Shown here one piece after another: positions 34,823-43,640 of a stretch of DNA of 64,000 nucleotides. The stretch lies in assembly GCF_014904735.1 (NCBI RefSeq), contig NZ_JACZCR010000031.1, positions 1 through 64,000 of the forward strand. The letters are read 5' to 3'. The notes under the pieces were generated by a model that had not been told where the DNA came from, made no database searches, and saw nothing but the letters and a program-made list of their open reading frames with translations. Made by a program: the position numbers and the translations under genes. Origin of the DNA: Microbulbifer hainanensis. GTDB lineage: Bacteria > Pseudomonadota > Gammaproteobacteria > Pseudomonadales > Cellvibrionaceae. Numbering within the stretch: position 1 is the first letter of the stretch; the number at the start of each line of letters is the position of its first letter.

Positions 34823-36100
34823 TTACCAGCTCATCTGTGCGCGAATCCCGAACTGGTTGGTTCCATCACCGGTAAAGTCGTCGTCCCCGAAGCGATAATT
34901 GAACATAAAACGCACCTTGGGATTGTGGTAGTAATTGACGCCCACGATCCAGCTGTCCGCTTTCAGGTGAGAGATATCATCGTTTTTGAAGGATTCGTAG
35001 CGCGCGGTTAGCTCCCAGGCGCCCCAGGGACTGTTGGGTTTGGCTGACTTGAATACACCCTTTTTGCTGTTGTAGGGCTTGTGCTCACCGGTGATCAGCC
35101 AGCTTCCCTGGATATACCATGCGCGGACATCCTGGTCGCCAATGAAACAGCCGAAATCGGGGTCACAATCGAAGGTGGGCGGGGCGTCGAAGAAGTCTTC
35201 GAAGACTTGTTCGGAGACATAGTAATCGCCGTCATAGTTCCCGTAGGCGTATTCCATCTGCGCATAGAGCGGTCCCCAGCTGCCCGCCAATTCCAGGTCG
35301 GCAACGCCGACAGAGCCGCCCTGGCGTCCGAGGAAAAAGTCTTCATCACCGAATTCGCCGAAGAAAAACTCTTCGTCGCCCGGGGTCAAGGCGATCAGCT
35401 GGCTGGGTCCGCGACGTCCGGCGTAGTCTGCATCGGCTTCCAGTGGTTCGGAATTCCGGTTGGCGTCCTCATAGCTGTAAGAGATGCCGAAATGAATGGT
35501 GCTGAGATCGTTATTGATCGGCGCCCAGGTAAATCGCGCTGCAGTACCGACCCCTTCGTTGCGCGGAGTTTCAGCGTTGCGCAGGTTGAACGCCATAACG
35601 CCGGCGGTATAGCAGCCCCAGTGGTTGTTCCAGCCGATGCCCTGCTGAAACTGCCGCCCGTCATAGATACCTGTGGCGGTAGTGAAGGGACGCTCCAGCA
35701 TGAGAATTTCATTGGAGCTGGTCAGCTCTTCCATCGCGCGGGGAGGCTTGAACTGCCCGATCTTGATACTGCCACCCCAAAATTCGTGGCCGATCCAGAC
35801 CTCCCTGAACCCCGCCAGGGTGCTGCCGGCGGCGAAGTCCTGCTCCAGTTTGTACTCCCAGGTGTAGGCTTCTCCCTCAAGCGTGATGCGAGCGCGCCGG
35901 AATTCCGTCGTACTGACCGGATCTTCGATATCTCCGTCAAACAGGTAGGTGTCAAAGTGAATGCGCCCGCCAAGCTCGGCGGAAAAGTTTCCGTCATCGG
36001 AAGTAATTTTCAGCCCGCCCTTGGTTTCTGCCTGGTCGGCCAAAGCGGGAAAGGCCAGTATGGCGCCCGCCAGTACCCCAACTGTCGCCAGCCTACTCAT
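34823..36100 (-). CDS. OprP/OprO-family (phosphate-selective porin-like) outer-membrane protein
   Basis: 425 residues. Signal peptide of about 22 residues (VLAGAILAFPALADQ), then a barrel with the Porin_O_P landmarks: GRIHFDTYLFDGD, EFRRARITLEGEAYTWEYKL, IKIGQFKPPRAMEELTSS and the terminal FGIRAQMSW with aromatic C-terminus. Strong GGAGG RBS. Loops are very acidic (EEFFFGEFGDEDFFLG, and an EDFFDAPP stretch with two Cys nearby), which is unexpected for an anion-selective phosphate channel, and no pst or pho genes are near. I therefore call the family but not the substrate. Confidence 0.88.
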   Translation of the reverse strand: MSRLATVGVLAGAILAFPALADQAETKGGLKITSDDGNFSAELGGRIHFDTYLFDGDIEDPVSTTEFRRARITLEGEAYTWEYKLEQDFAAGSTLAGFREVWIGHEFWGGSIKIGQFKPPRAMEELTSSNEILMLERPFTTATGIYDGRQFQQGIGWNNHWGCYTAGVMAFNLRNAETPRNEGVGTAARFTWAPINNDLSTIHFGISYSYEDANRNSEPLEADADYAGRRGPSQLIALTPGDEEFFFGEFGDEDFFLGRQGGSVGVADLELAGSWGPLYAQMEYAYGNYDGDYYVSEQVFEDFFDAPPTFDCDPDFGCFIGDQDVRAWYIQGSWLITGEHKPYNSKKGVFKSAKPNSPWGAWELTARYESFKNDDISHLKADSWIVGVNYYHNPKVRFMFNYRFGDDDFTGDGTNQFGIRAQMSW

Positions 36101-36284
36101 CGATACCTCCGTGTATTTAATCTGCGTACCAATTTCCGTATTGGACGCTTTCGAGCATAGCAGGGACTAGCGAACTCTTTTTATGGGGGAGCTGATTTCA
36201 GAGAGAATTCATTATTCGCCCAGAGATTAATTGTGTTCTCCGGGCGTTTTTATTGTTCGGTGAAGGCTATTTCCATCGTCGGCG

Positions 36285-37184
36285 TTAAAGTTGTTGCACG
36301 CTGAAGCCCTTCGATTTCAATTCCCGCAGTACGCTTTCGTCGCCCACCAGGTGGCCGGCGCCGACAATGACAAAGAGGGATTTGCTGGAAGTGCTCGCCT
36401 TGAGGATGCCCGAGGCCATTTCGGCGTTGCGGCTGAAGAACAGCTTGTCGTAGAGAGGCCGGTATTCCGGGTGCTCTGCCAGGTCGTCGGCGATGATCAG
36501 CCGGTAGAGGGAGTTGCTGTCGCCGGATTTCCAGGCGCCGGTCAGCCTGGGAATGAAGGTGTCGATATCCTGCAGCTGTTCGAGCGTCTGCTCTAGCAGC
36601 AGGTTCGGGTTGTCGAGCTCGTTGAGCATCTTCAGCTGTTCGAGGATGCCCTCCAGTTCCACAATCCGTTTGCCGTCGCCTTTGGCCTGCTTCAGGAAGT
36701 GGCGGTCGATACCCAGGCTTGGGTCCAGGCCGTGGGCTTTCATTTCCACCATGCTCAGCGTGATCATGGCAAATGCAGGGCGCTGGCGGATAAACAGCGG
36801 TTCCGGTAATTGGCGTTGCTGCAGCCACTGCTGCAGCTTCTGGTAGACTGCGGGGGATAGGTCGTCGCGCAGGCTGCGCCCGCCGGTGTAGAGCGATTCC
36901 TGCATGACTTTTTTCTGCAGGTCCATATCGCCTTCTGCGGCCATGACATCGGCTTCAACTACCAGCGTGTCGGCATTTTGATAGGCCTGCTGAATGGTGT
37001 CGCGCAGGGGGTAGAAGTCGGCGGTCGCCATATGTACGGAGCCGAGTAGATAAATCTCGTGCCCACCTTTCTCGGCTTTCCAGAACAGCCCCTTGTCTCC
37101 CGCCGCATTGGCGGCCGCGCATAACAGCAGGAGTAGTGCGGCAATTCCGCCGCTCAAATAACGTGAAAACCTGAAGAAAGACAT
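36285..37184 (-). CDS. TraB/GumN-family protein, secreted
   Basis: 299 residues from the ATG at 37184, preceded by GGAGAC; a TTG at 37199 would add five. A signal peptide (SGGIAALLLLLCAAANAAG) is followed by the family motifs: GLFWKAEKGGHEIYLLGSVH with GSVH at 48-51, ADTLVVEADV, and the C-terminal FVIVGAGHLVGDESVL. TraB/GumN proteins are thought to be metalloproteases related to Tiki, based on two conserved GxxH motifs, but bacterial functions are largely unknown. It is separated from the porin gene by 184 bases on the same strand. Confidence 0.9.
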   Translation of the reverse strand: MSFFRFSRYLSGGIAALLLLLCAAANAAGDKGLFWKAEKGGHEIYLLGSVHMATADFYPLRDTIQQAYQNADTLVVEADVMAAEGDMDLQKKVMQESLYTGGRSLRDDLSPAVYQKLQQWLQQRQLPEPLFIRQRPAFAMITLSMVEMKAHGLDPSLGIDRHFLKQAKGDGKRIVELEGILEQLKMLNELDNPNLLLEQTLEQLQDIDTFIPRLTGAWKSGDSNSLYRLIIADDLAEHPEYRPLYDKLFFSRNAEMASGILKASTSSKSLFVIVGAGHLVGDESVLRELKSKGFSVQQL

Positions 37185-37432
37185 GCTGGTCTCCGGCAAT
37201 TGGATCGGCCGCTGATGGTAGCACGGGATTTTCGCGGAGGGGCTAATTGGCTATGTGCTTCGGCTGTGCGACCAGTCACGGAATATTTCCGGCATTGTTC
37301 ACGTTTTTCGCTGGAGCGGTGAACAGAAGCCGCACGACGATATTCCGTCGTAAAAAGTGGTGGTTCGCGCGGCAGAAAAAGTGTCACAATTCTCAACATT
37401 GAATATGTACCAATTGGCACTTGGCTGGAACT

Positions 37433-38536
37433 ATGCGGATCGTACAAATTTTGCCCGAGCTGAATGGCGGCGCGGTAGAAAAGGGCGTTTTGGACTTTGC
37501 TCACGAACTAGTGCGCAATGGGCATGAATCCGTTGTGATTTCCAATGGCGGTGAGCTGGTATCACGCCTGACCCTGCGAGGTAGCCGCCATATTCAGCTG
37601 CCAGTGCACAAAAAGCCGTTTTGGTCGTTGCGACTGGTACGGCGCCTGCGTCGGGTGCTGCTTGAGTTGCAGCCGGACATCATTCAAGTCGGAGCGCGGG
37701 TGCCGGCCCGGCTCACCTGGCTCGCCTGGCGTGGGCTGTCGGAGCAGCAGAGGCCGCGACTGGTCACCACTGTACACAATACCAGCGGCGTAGGTTTTTA
37801 CGCCGGTCTGGCGGCTTCAGTAGAGCAGGTGATTGCCGCCTCCCGGCCGGTGGCAGATTATCTGCAATCGCAATTCGGTAAAAAGCTGCGTCGTCCGCCT
37901 CTGGTTATTCACCGCGGCGTCAATACACGTGAGTTCGATCGCAGTGCGCCGATTTCAGGGCACTGGCAGTTGCGCCTGCTGAATGACTATCCGCAACTGG
38001 AAGGAAAAAACTGGTTGCTGATGCCGGCGCGTCTCACCCCCGCGCAAGGGCAGCGCACTTTCCTGCAGATGTTGGCGGCGCTGGCGCAGGAGCGCCAGGA
38101 CGTCTTCGGCCTGATTGTCGGTAGTGGCGATCCGGGACGTGAGAAGTACGCGCGGCAGCTTGAGCAGCTGGCGCTGGATCTGGGGTTGTCGGACAAGGTA
38201 CTGTTTCTCGGCGAGCGGCGCGATATGCGCGAACTCTATGCGAGTGCGCAGATTACCTATCACCTGGCAGAAGCGGCAGAACCCGGCGGGGATACGGTCG
38301 CCGAGGCGCTGGCAATGAACTGCCCCGCCATCGCCTATCGGGATAGCGCGCCGGCGGAAGTTCTGCAGCAATGTTTTCCGCAGGGACTGGTGGAGCGCGA
38401 CGGTATCGACGCGCTGCTGGCTGCCAGCCTGGAGATATTGCAGCGTCCCCGGGCCATCGACTTCACCGGCTTCAGTCTCGAGGAGACAACAGCACAGACG
38501 CTGACTGTCTACGAGGATTTGTGTCAGTCGGCATGA
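37433..38536 (+). CDS. Glycosyltransferase family 4 protein (WaaG/RfaG-like)
   Basis: 367 residues from the ATG at 37433. GT-B fold: MRIVQILPELNGGAVEKGV at the N-terminus with the acceptor loop, VVISNGGELV, VIHRGVNTREF mid-protein, and the donor-site region AEAAEPGGDTVAEALAMNCPAI where the EX7E motif has EPGGDTVAE. Such enzymes build LPS cores or capsules. Its last 65 bases overlap the 3' end of a second GT4 gene on the opposite strand. The pair, with a PagL-like gene nearby, points to lipopolysaccharide assembly or decoration (inference). Confidence 0.9.
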   Translation: MRIVQILPELNGGAVEKGVLDFAHELVRNGHESVVISNGGELVSRLTLRGSRHIQLPVHKKPFWSLRLVRRLRRVLLELQPDIIQVGARVPARLTWLAWRGLSEQQRPRLVTTVHNTSGVGFYAGLAASVEQVIAASRPVADYLQSQFGKKLRRPPLVIHRGVNTREFDRSAPISGHWQLRLLNDYPQLEGKNWLLMPARLTPAQGQRTFLQMLAALAQERQDVFGLIVGSGDPGREKYARQLEQLALDLGLSDKVLFLGERRDMRELYASAQITYHLAEAAEPGGDTVAEALAMNCPAIAYRDSAPAEVLQQCFPQGLVERDGIDALLAASLEILQRPRAIDFTGFSLEETTAQTLTVYEDLCQSA

Positions 38537-39578
38537 CGGACACATCCGACTGCCTTTCCGCTTGCCTCTCGACCAGATCTGCATACACCCGCCAGGTCTC
38601 TTTGGCCATATGCTCGAGGGTCAGTTCGCGGGTCGCACGGGCGAAGACAGGTTCGAAATCCGTTTGCAGCCGAGCCCGGTTTTCCAGTATCTGATCAAGT
38701 CTTTCCGCCATATGCGATGGTTCAGTACTGTGGAGCAGGTAGTCGGCTGGCAGGTAGTCGCCGATATCACCGATGGGACCGGACAGCACCGGGCAACCCT
38801 GCAACAGCGCTTCCACCGCCGTATACCAGCTTCCATCGGCGTGTGAACAGCTGATCAACAGGTCGGCGCTGCGCATCAGGGCTCTGCGCCGTTCCGGCGC
38901 CAGGTTACCGGCGATCTGCACCCGTTGAACCAGCTGCAGTGCCTCCGCGGTTTTTTGTAGATTCTCTTTCTCCGGGCCGTCACCGATCACAGTCAACTGG
39001 GTATCCGGCAGCAATTGCATCGCCTGCAGGAGCCGATCCAGGCACTCGACTTTTACCAGGCGCGCAACGACCAGTATCTGTGGCGGACGGTTCATATACT
39101 TCGCTGCCGGGGACGGTATCGTCGCGGCGTCGACGCCATTGGGAATGATGTGCCAGTTCAGGCGGGAGTTGGCCACGGCAGCGCGACTGATCGCGATGCG
39201 CGCATCAAATGCGCTGGCGAGCTTGTCGCGGGGATGACGTACATTGTGGCGAGTAATGATCTGCAGGGTATCGGTATATTGCTGGACTGCTGCCAGCAAT
39301 TGCGCCGACTTGCTACCGTGCCCGTGCACCAGCTGGAAAGCACCGGCACGGATCTGGTTGGCTAGCCGCCAGGTCAGGTTGGGGTGGTGACGATTGCGAT
39401 CGGTATTGAGCGGGATAAACCGCACCGCTTCATCCAGGGTGGTCTGGAAACGCGGATGGCCGATCACGGAGACGCGTGCGCCGCTATGGTGCGCCTGCCA
39501 GCGCGATAGATCGGCAACATGCTTTTCCAGGTCGCCGTGCTCGCGGCTGGCCATCAGGTGGCAAATATTTTGAATCAT
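38472..39578 (-). CDS. Glycosyltransferase family 4 protein
   Basis: 368 residues. N-terminal MIQNICHLMASREHGDLEKH with the typical glycine-poor acceptor loop, VHGHGSKSAQLLAAV, IITRHNVRHP, WHIIPNGVDAATI at the domain border, ILVVARLVKVECLDRLLQAM and TVIGDGPEKENL of the donor domain, and SHADGSWYTAVEALLQGCPV, where the first glutamate of EX7E is replaced by Asp/Gly and E is kept in VEALLQG. Convergent and overlapping with the other GT4 by 65 bases. The last about 30 residues are a Ser/Arg-rich tail lying in the overlap. Likely surface polysaccharide synthesis. Confidence 0.88.
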   Translation of the reverse strand: MIQNICHLMASREHGDLEKHVADLSRWQAHHSGARVSVIGHPRFQTTLDEAVRFIPLNTDRNRHHPNLTWRLANQIRAGAFQLVHGHGSKSAQLLAAVQQYTDTLQIITRHNVRHPRDKLASAFDARIAISRAAVANSRLNWHIIPNGVDAATIPSPAAKYMNRPPQILVVARLVKVECLDRLLQAMQLLPDTQLTVIGDGPEKENLQKTAEALQLVQRVQIAGNLAPERRRALMRSADLLISCSHADGSWYTAVEALLQGCPVLSGPIGDIGDYLPADYLLHSTEPSHMAERLDQILENRARLQTDFEPVFARATRELTLEHMAKETWRVYADLVERQAERQSDVSVMPTDTNPRRQSASVLLSPRD

Positions 39579-39770
39579 AGAACCGTTGCAACCCTGCCTG
39601 TCCTTTGGCGGCTGGCAGTTGCCTGTCAGAGTTTGCGTGACGCCGGGGTGGCTGCGACAAAATCCGCTTTGCGCACTACCCGTCTTTTTATTGGGATTAT
39701 TCTGTGGGGTGGGTGTTACAGAATTTTGATCGAATTGTGAAGGTTGCCGGGGCGCAGGAAGAAAGCAGCA

Positions 39771-40322
39771 TTACTGGAAATTGAAATTCCAGTTGACCGA
39801 GGCGAAATCGAAACCCGGATTCGGGGTGTTGGTATAGGCGTTGGAAAAATGGCTGTAGCGCAGTGACAGCACATTGCCCGTACCGAGGCGATAACCAGCG
39901 GCAAAGTGCAGAGCGAAATTCGGCTTGGTGGTGAGTTCGATATCGCCGAAGTTCTTCCGGGTTAGATAGGCGCCACCGACACCGAATTCGCCGAACAGCC
40001 CGCGGGCCACATTACACGGATACCAGCGCACGACTGGCTTCAGTTCGAAGATGTTCTGGTCCTGTTGTTCATCGCGATGATCTAGAGTCAGATGGGAATA
40101 ACTGGCCTGTCCCCACCACTGCCAGAGACCCGTGGCCGTGGGGTATTCCACAAAGCGGTAGCTGTAACTGATGCCGGCCATTTTGGCGCTGGAAATGGAT
40201 TTCTGCTGTATGAGCGCGTCACCAAGCCCTTTACCCGCACCAATAATTACTTCCTGTTCGGCCTGCACTGCGGGTGTTGTAAATAGGCAACACAGTAGCG
40301 GGACAGCGGACAATCGGCGCAT
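39771..40322 (-). CDS. pagL: PagL-like lipid A 3-O-deacylase (acyloxyacyl hydrolase family)
   Basis: 183 residues with a signal peptide (cleavage near AVQAEQ, 20-22) and a small beta barrel. The PagL active-site signature is present near the C-terminus: RYSHFSNAY with His158 and Ser160, equivalent to H126 and S128 of Pseudomonas PagL. The third residue, Glu140 in Pseudomonas, is Asp172 here if spacing is conserved. The enzyme removes the 3-O acyl chain of lipid A in the outer membrane. The C-terminus ends in NWNFNFQ rather than a terminal Phe. Monocistronic. Confidence 0.85.
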   Translation of the reverse strand: MRRLSAVPLLCCLFTTPAVQAEQEVIIGAGKGLGDALIQQKSISSAKMAGISYSYRFVEYPTATGLWQWWGQASYSHLTLDHRDEQQDQNIFELKPVVRWYPCNVARGLFGEFGVGGAYLTRKNFGDIELTTKPNFALHFAAGYRLGTGNVLSLRYSHFSNAYTNTPNPGFDFASVNWNFNFQ

Positions 40323-40442
40323 GGCTTATCACTATTGACTTGGTTATTCGGTGGTCAAAAGACTAGACGGATCTCCGTCATTGGCAAGGTGTATGGCCTT
40401 CCCGGTACCGGAGTTTAACCGCTGAGTATGACGATAAGAATA

Positions 40443-40479
40443 TCCGCGCGGCTCCGCTAATCAATTGGAACCGCGCGGA
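40443..40479 (-). terminator. Hairpin after the sigma factor gene
   Basis: TCCGCGCGG-C-TCC (40443-40455) pairs with GGA-A-CCGCGCGGA (40467-40479), a 9-base GC-rich stem plus a 3-base extension, 20 bases past the stop of the sigma factor gene. There is no T-run. Confidence 0.55.
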
Positions 40480-40498
40480 CAGGAGGTCGGATACGGTG

Positions 40499-41650
40499 TC
40501 AGCGCCACTGCCGTTTGAGTTGACGCAGCGCGTCGGAGTGCAACTGGCGCGCCCGTTCCTGGCTGAGCCCCAGCTGTTCGCCGATGACACGAAACGAGCA
40601 GTCGCGATCGGAAATCAGCCCGTAACGCAGACTCAACACCGTGCGCTGACGCGGAGGTAGCCGCGCTACGGCTTCGCGCAGGCGCTCCGCGAGTTCCTGG
40701 TTGGTGACCAGCTCATCGGTGTTGTAGACCTCGTCCGCCGGCGCGTAATCCAGTCGCGTGCTGCTCTGGTCGTCCGCCACCGGGTCGTCGAGGGATCCAG
40801 TGGGGCCGGGCAGTTTGAGCAGGCTCTGGATACGCTCCAGGTCGAGGCCGGTGTGCTTGGCCAGGTTCTCGTCAGAGGCCGGCAAGCCCGCGGCGCGCAC
40901 TTCACTGATTGCACGGTAGATTGCCCGCAGATCATCCTGCACATTGGCGGGCTGGCGCACGAGATCGTCATTGCGACGCAAAGCCAGCTGTATCTCCTGT
41001 TGAATCCACCAGTAGGCATAGGTGGAAAAACGGTAACCCATCTGCGGCTTGAAACGCTCGATGGCTTTCATCAGGCCGACATTACCCTCCTGGATCAGGT
41101 CGATAAAGGGCACCGCCGGGTTGCGGAAGCGTTTGGCAATTGCGATGACCAGCCGCAGGTTACACTGGATCAATTTTTTGCGCTGTGCGCGGAAACGCCG
41201 CAGCAGGCTTTGCATCGCACTGCGGTCACGTTTTGAAAGCTTGCCTTCGGCGAGCAACTCTTCAGCCCGGGCGATAATCAGTCCGTGATCATAGGCACCG
41301 GTACTGCCCCGCTGTTCCACGCCCTCACTGCGCAGTTCCACCAGTTCCAGGCCGCGTTTCTGCAGCAGTGCGATCAGTTTATCTTCCAGTTCCCGCAACA
41401 TGCAGGTGGTCGTGTGCTCTTCCTCCGGAGACAGCAGTTCCAGTCGATACAGATGCTTGAGGTAGTTCTGCATCGGCGTACTGCTGCTTTCTGCCGACTC
41501 CGCTGCTGCCGAAACATCCTCGGGTTCAGTTTCGGGGTCAGTCGTGGGCGGGCTCTCGGCGGCATCTTCGGCGGGTATTGCCGCGGAGAGCGGTTCGTCT
41601 GTGTCCTTCAGCCATGCATCATCCCTTGAGTAAAAGTTTTCTCGGGACAA
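40499..41650 (-). CDS. Sigma-70 family RNA polymerase sigma factor (group 2-like, RpoS/RpoH-type domain set)
   Basis: 383 residues from a TTG at 41650 with GAAGG nine bases upstream; no ATG exists before residue 60, so the acidic first 59 residues may be real or the start may be later. Region 1.2 (TPMQNYLKHLYRLELLSPEEE), an insert of about 70 residues, region 2 (NLRLVIAIAKRFRNPAVPFIDLIQEGN, then RFSTYAYWWIQQEI), region 3 and region 4 (LPPRQRTVLSLRYGL, with the helix-turn-helix FRVIGEQLGLSQERARQL) are complete. It does not carry the RpoD 1.1 region. It diverges from the ATP-grasp/transglutaminase operon across 535 bases. Specificity unknown. Confidence 0.88.
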   Translation of the reverse strand: MSRENFYSRDDAWLKDTDEPLSAAIPAEDAAESPPTTDPETEPEDVSAAAESAESSSTPMQNYLKHLYRLELLSPEEEHTTTCMLRELEDKLIALLQKRGLELVELRSEGVEQRGSTGAYDHGLIIARAEELLAEGKLSKRDRSAMQSLLRRFRAQRKKLIQCNLRLVIAIAKRFRNPAVPFIDLIQEGNVGLMKAIERFKPQMGYRFSTYAYWWIQQEIQLALRRNDDLVRQPANVQDDLRAIYRAISEVRAAGLPASDENLAKHTGLDLERIQSLLKLPGPTGSLDDPVADDQSSTRLDYAPADEVYNTDELVTNQELAERLREAVARLPPRQRTVLSLRYGLISDRDCSFRVIGEQLGLSQERARQLHSDALRQLKRQWR

Positions 41651-42185
41651 GTGTCTAAACCTTCTGTTGGCTGTGTGGCTCTGCGCCGGGTGGTTAGGCG
41701 TAAATGCTGCAACTGCCCGACGCGTGATGTGGCGCCTGATTCCTTCTTGAATATAGATGAGTGTGGAAAAGTGCGCCGCATAATTGCTGACTATCGGGTC
41801 TTGCTACTTCGTTCGGCATGCAGCGTTGGAGCGCCATTACGGCGTGGAGACGTTCGTCGATCTGTGCGGTCGTTGCGCTGAGGGCGCCATATAGGCAAGC
41901 CTGCGGAGAGATCGCCGCGGAAATAGTCTTTCTCTATTTAAATTGCCGGTGTTGGGGGCGGTTCGCCGCGGGAAGCGCCAGCCGTTCGCGAATCACCGCG
42001 ACTTATCTATTCTGAAGTAAAGCAGACGCCAGCGGCCGCAGACTCGCGAGCGGCTGATATCTGCAATTTTGGAATGACACCGGAACGCAGTATTTCACCG
42101 GGTTATCAGCGCCCCGATTACTGGCGGAAGCCACGCCCCTCATTGTGTATCCGGCAAAGTCTGCGTGTTATCCCGGCGGGTATTT
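41651..42185. promoter_or_regulatory. Long divergent intergenic region, sigma factor / ATP-grasp operon
   Basis: 535 bases, the longest gene-free stretch of the window. Short open frames here (up to 76 residues, Arg/Ser/Cys-rich, no RBS) look non-coding. I see no sigma-54 box, terminator or repeat. It presumably holds the promoters of both flanking genes; an AT-rich patch at 41925-41945 (TCTATTTAAATTG) is a candidate promoter part. The operon start ATG at 42186 follows GGCGGGT. Confidence 0.3.
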
Positions 42186-43640
42186 ATGACAATTGACTGG
42201 AAACAGTATGACCCAGACGATTTTTATGACGAACTGATCTCAGGGCCGGGCGAAGCGAGGGCACCGGCGCGGCGCCTGGTGCGCTACCTGGGGTCGCTGT
42301 CGGTGGAGGAGATCGAAGCCCGGCGCATTACCGCCGAGGCAACGATTCAGGAAATGGGGGTGAGTTTTACCGTCTACACGGACGAGGGCAATATCGATCG
42401 CTCCTGGCCATTCGACATAGTGCCGCGGGTGATCGACAAAAAACTCTGGGATGTGACCGCGGCCGGGCTCAAGCAGCGCCTGCAGGCGCTCAACCTTTTT
42501 ATTGACGATATTTACCACGATCAAAAAATTCTGCGCGACCGGGTGGTGCCCCGGCATATTTTAGAAGCATCGCAGAACTTCCGCCCTGAGTGTGTGGGCT
42601 TCTCGCCGCCCTGTGGCGTATGGGCGCATATCTGTGGAACCGATCTGATACGGGACCGGGACGGCCGCTTCTATGTGCTCGAAGACAATCTGCGCGTGCC
42701 ATCCGGCGTGTCCTATATGCTGGAGAATCGCGCGGTTACCAAGCGCGTGTTGCCGGAGCTGTTCGACTCCTATCGAATCCTGCCGGTGGATGATTATCCG
42801 GATATCCTTTACGACACCCTTGCCGAACTCTCGCCGCGGCGCCACCGCGAACCCGTAATCGCGTTGCTGACACCGGGTATCTACAACTCCGCCTATTTCG
42901 AACATGCGTTCCTCGCGCAACAGCTCGGTGCCGAGCTGGTGGAGGGCAGCGACCTCGTCGTCGGTGACGATGACGGTGTCTATATGCGTACGATCGACGG
43001 CCTCGAGCAGGTGGATGTAATTTATCGCCGCATTGATGACCTTTTTCTCGACCCGGAGGTTTTTCGCGAGGACTCGGTACTCGGTGTACCCGGATTGATG
43101 CGGTCCTGGAAGGCCGGTCGCGTGGCGCTGGCCAATGCACCCGGCGCCGGCGTCGCCGATGACAAGGTGGTCTACGCTTTTGTGCCGGCCATTATCCGCT
43201 ACTACCTCGACCAGGATCCGATTCTGGACAATGTCGAAACCTACCTGTGTGACGATCCCAAACAGCGTGAATACGTGCTCAAAAATCTTGAGCACCTGGT
43301 AGTCAAACCGGCCAACGAGTCCGGTGGCTATGGCATGTTGATCGGGCCACACGCCACGGAAGTACAGCGCGAGGAATTTGCCGAGCGGATCGAGAATAAT
43401 CCGCGTAACTATATCGCCCAACCCACCATCAGCCTGTCCACGGCGCCGACGATGGTCGGGGATGGCCGCGTAGAGCCGCGCCATCTGGACCTGCGGCCAT
43501 TCGTGCTGCAGGGCAGGGAATTGCGGGTGACTACCGGTGGGCTTACGCGAGTAGCGATGCGGCAGGGCTCACTGGTGGTGAACTCCTCCCAGGGTGGCGG
43601 CAGCAAGGATACCTGGATCGTCGACCGGGGAGACGATTGA
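42186..43640 (+). CDS. Circularly permuted ATP-grasp type 2 protein
   Basis: 484 residues from the ATG at 42186. Family blocks: SWPFDIVPRVIDKKLWD, FIDDIYHDQKILRD, PCGVWAHICGTDLIRDRDGRF, VLEDNLRVPSGVSYMLENR (the permuted ATP-grasp Glu-Asp-Asn site), LEHLVVKPANESGGYGM (glycine-rich ATP loop) and the C-terminal GGGSKDTW. ATP-grasp enzymes form amide bonds through acyl phosphates; circularly permuted ones are predicted amino acid/peptide ligases. The stop overlaps the alpha-E gene start (TGATG). It is the first gene of a five-gene coupled operon. Product unknown. Confidence 0.93.
   Translation: MTIDWKQYDPDDFYDELISGPGEARAPARRLVRYLGSLSVEEIEARRITAEATIQEMGVSFTVYTDEGNIDRSWPFDIVPRVIDKKLWDVTAAGLKQRLQALNLFIDDIYHDQKILRDRVVPRHILEASQNFRPECVGFSPPCGVWAHICGTDLIRDRDGRFYVLEDNLRVPSGVSYMLENRAVTKRVLPELFDSYRILPVDDYPDILYDTLAELSPRRHREPVIALLTPGIYNSAYFEHAFLAQQLGAELVEGSDLVVGDDDGVYMRTIDGLEQVDVIYRRIDDLFLDPEVFREDSVLGVPGLMRSWKAGRVALANAPGAGVADDKVVYAFVPAIIRYYLDQDPILDNVETYLCDDPKQREYVLKNLEHLVVKPANESGGYGMLIGPHATEVQREEFAERIENNPRNYIAQPTISLSTAPTMVGDGRVEPRHLDLRPFVLQGRELRVTTGGLTRVAMRQGSLVVNSSQGGGSKDTWIVDRGDD

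Noticed and set aside
41651..42015. Short plus-strand frames (76 and 65 codons) in the sigma factor/operon spacer
   Set aside because: Arg/Ser/Cys-rich composition, no RBS and no similarity to known small proteins.
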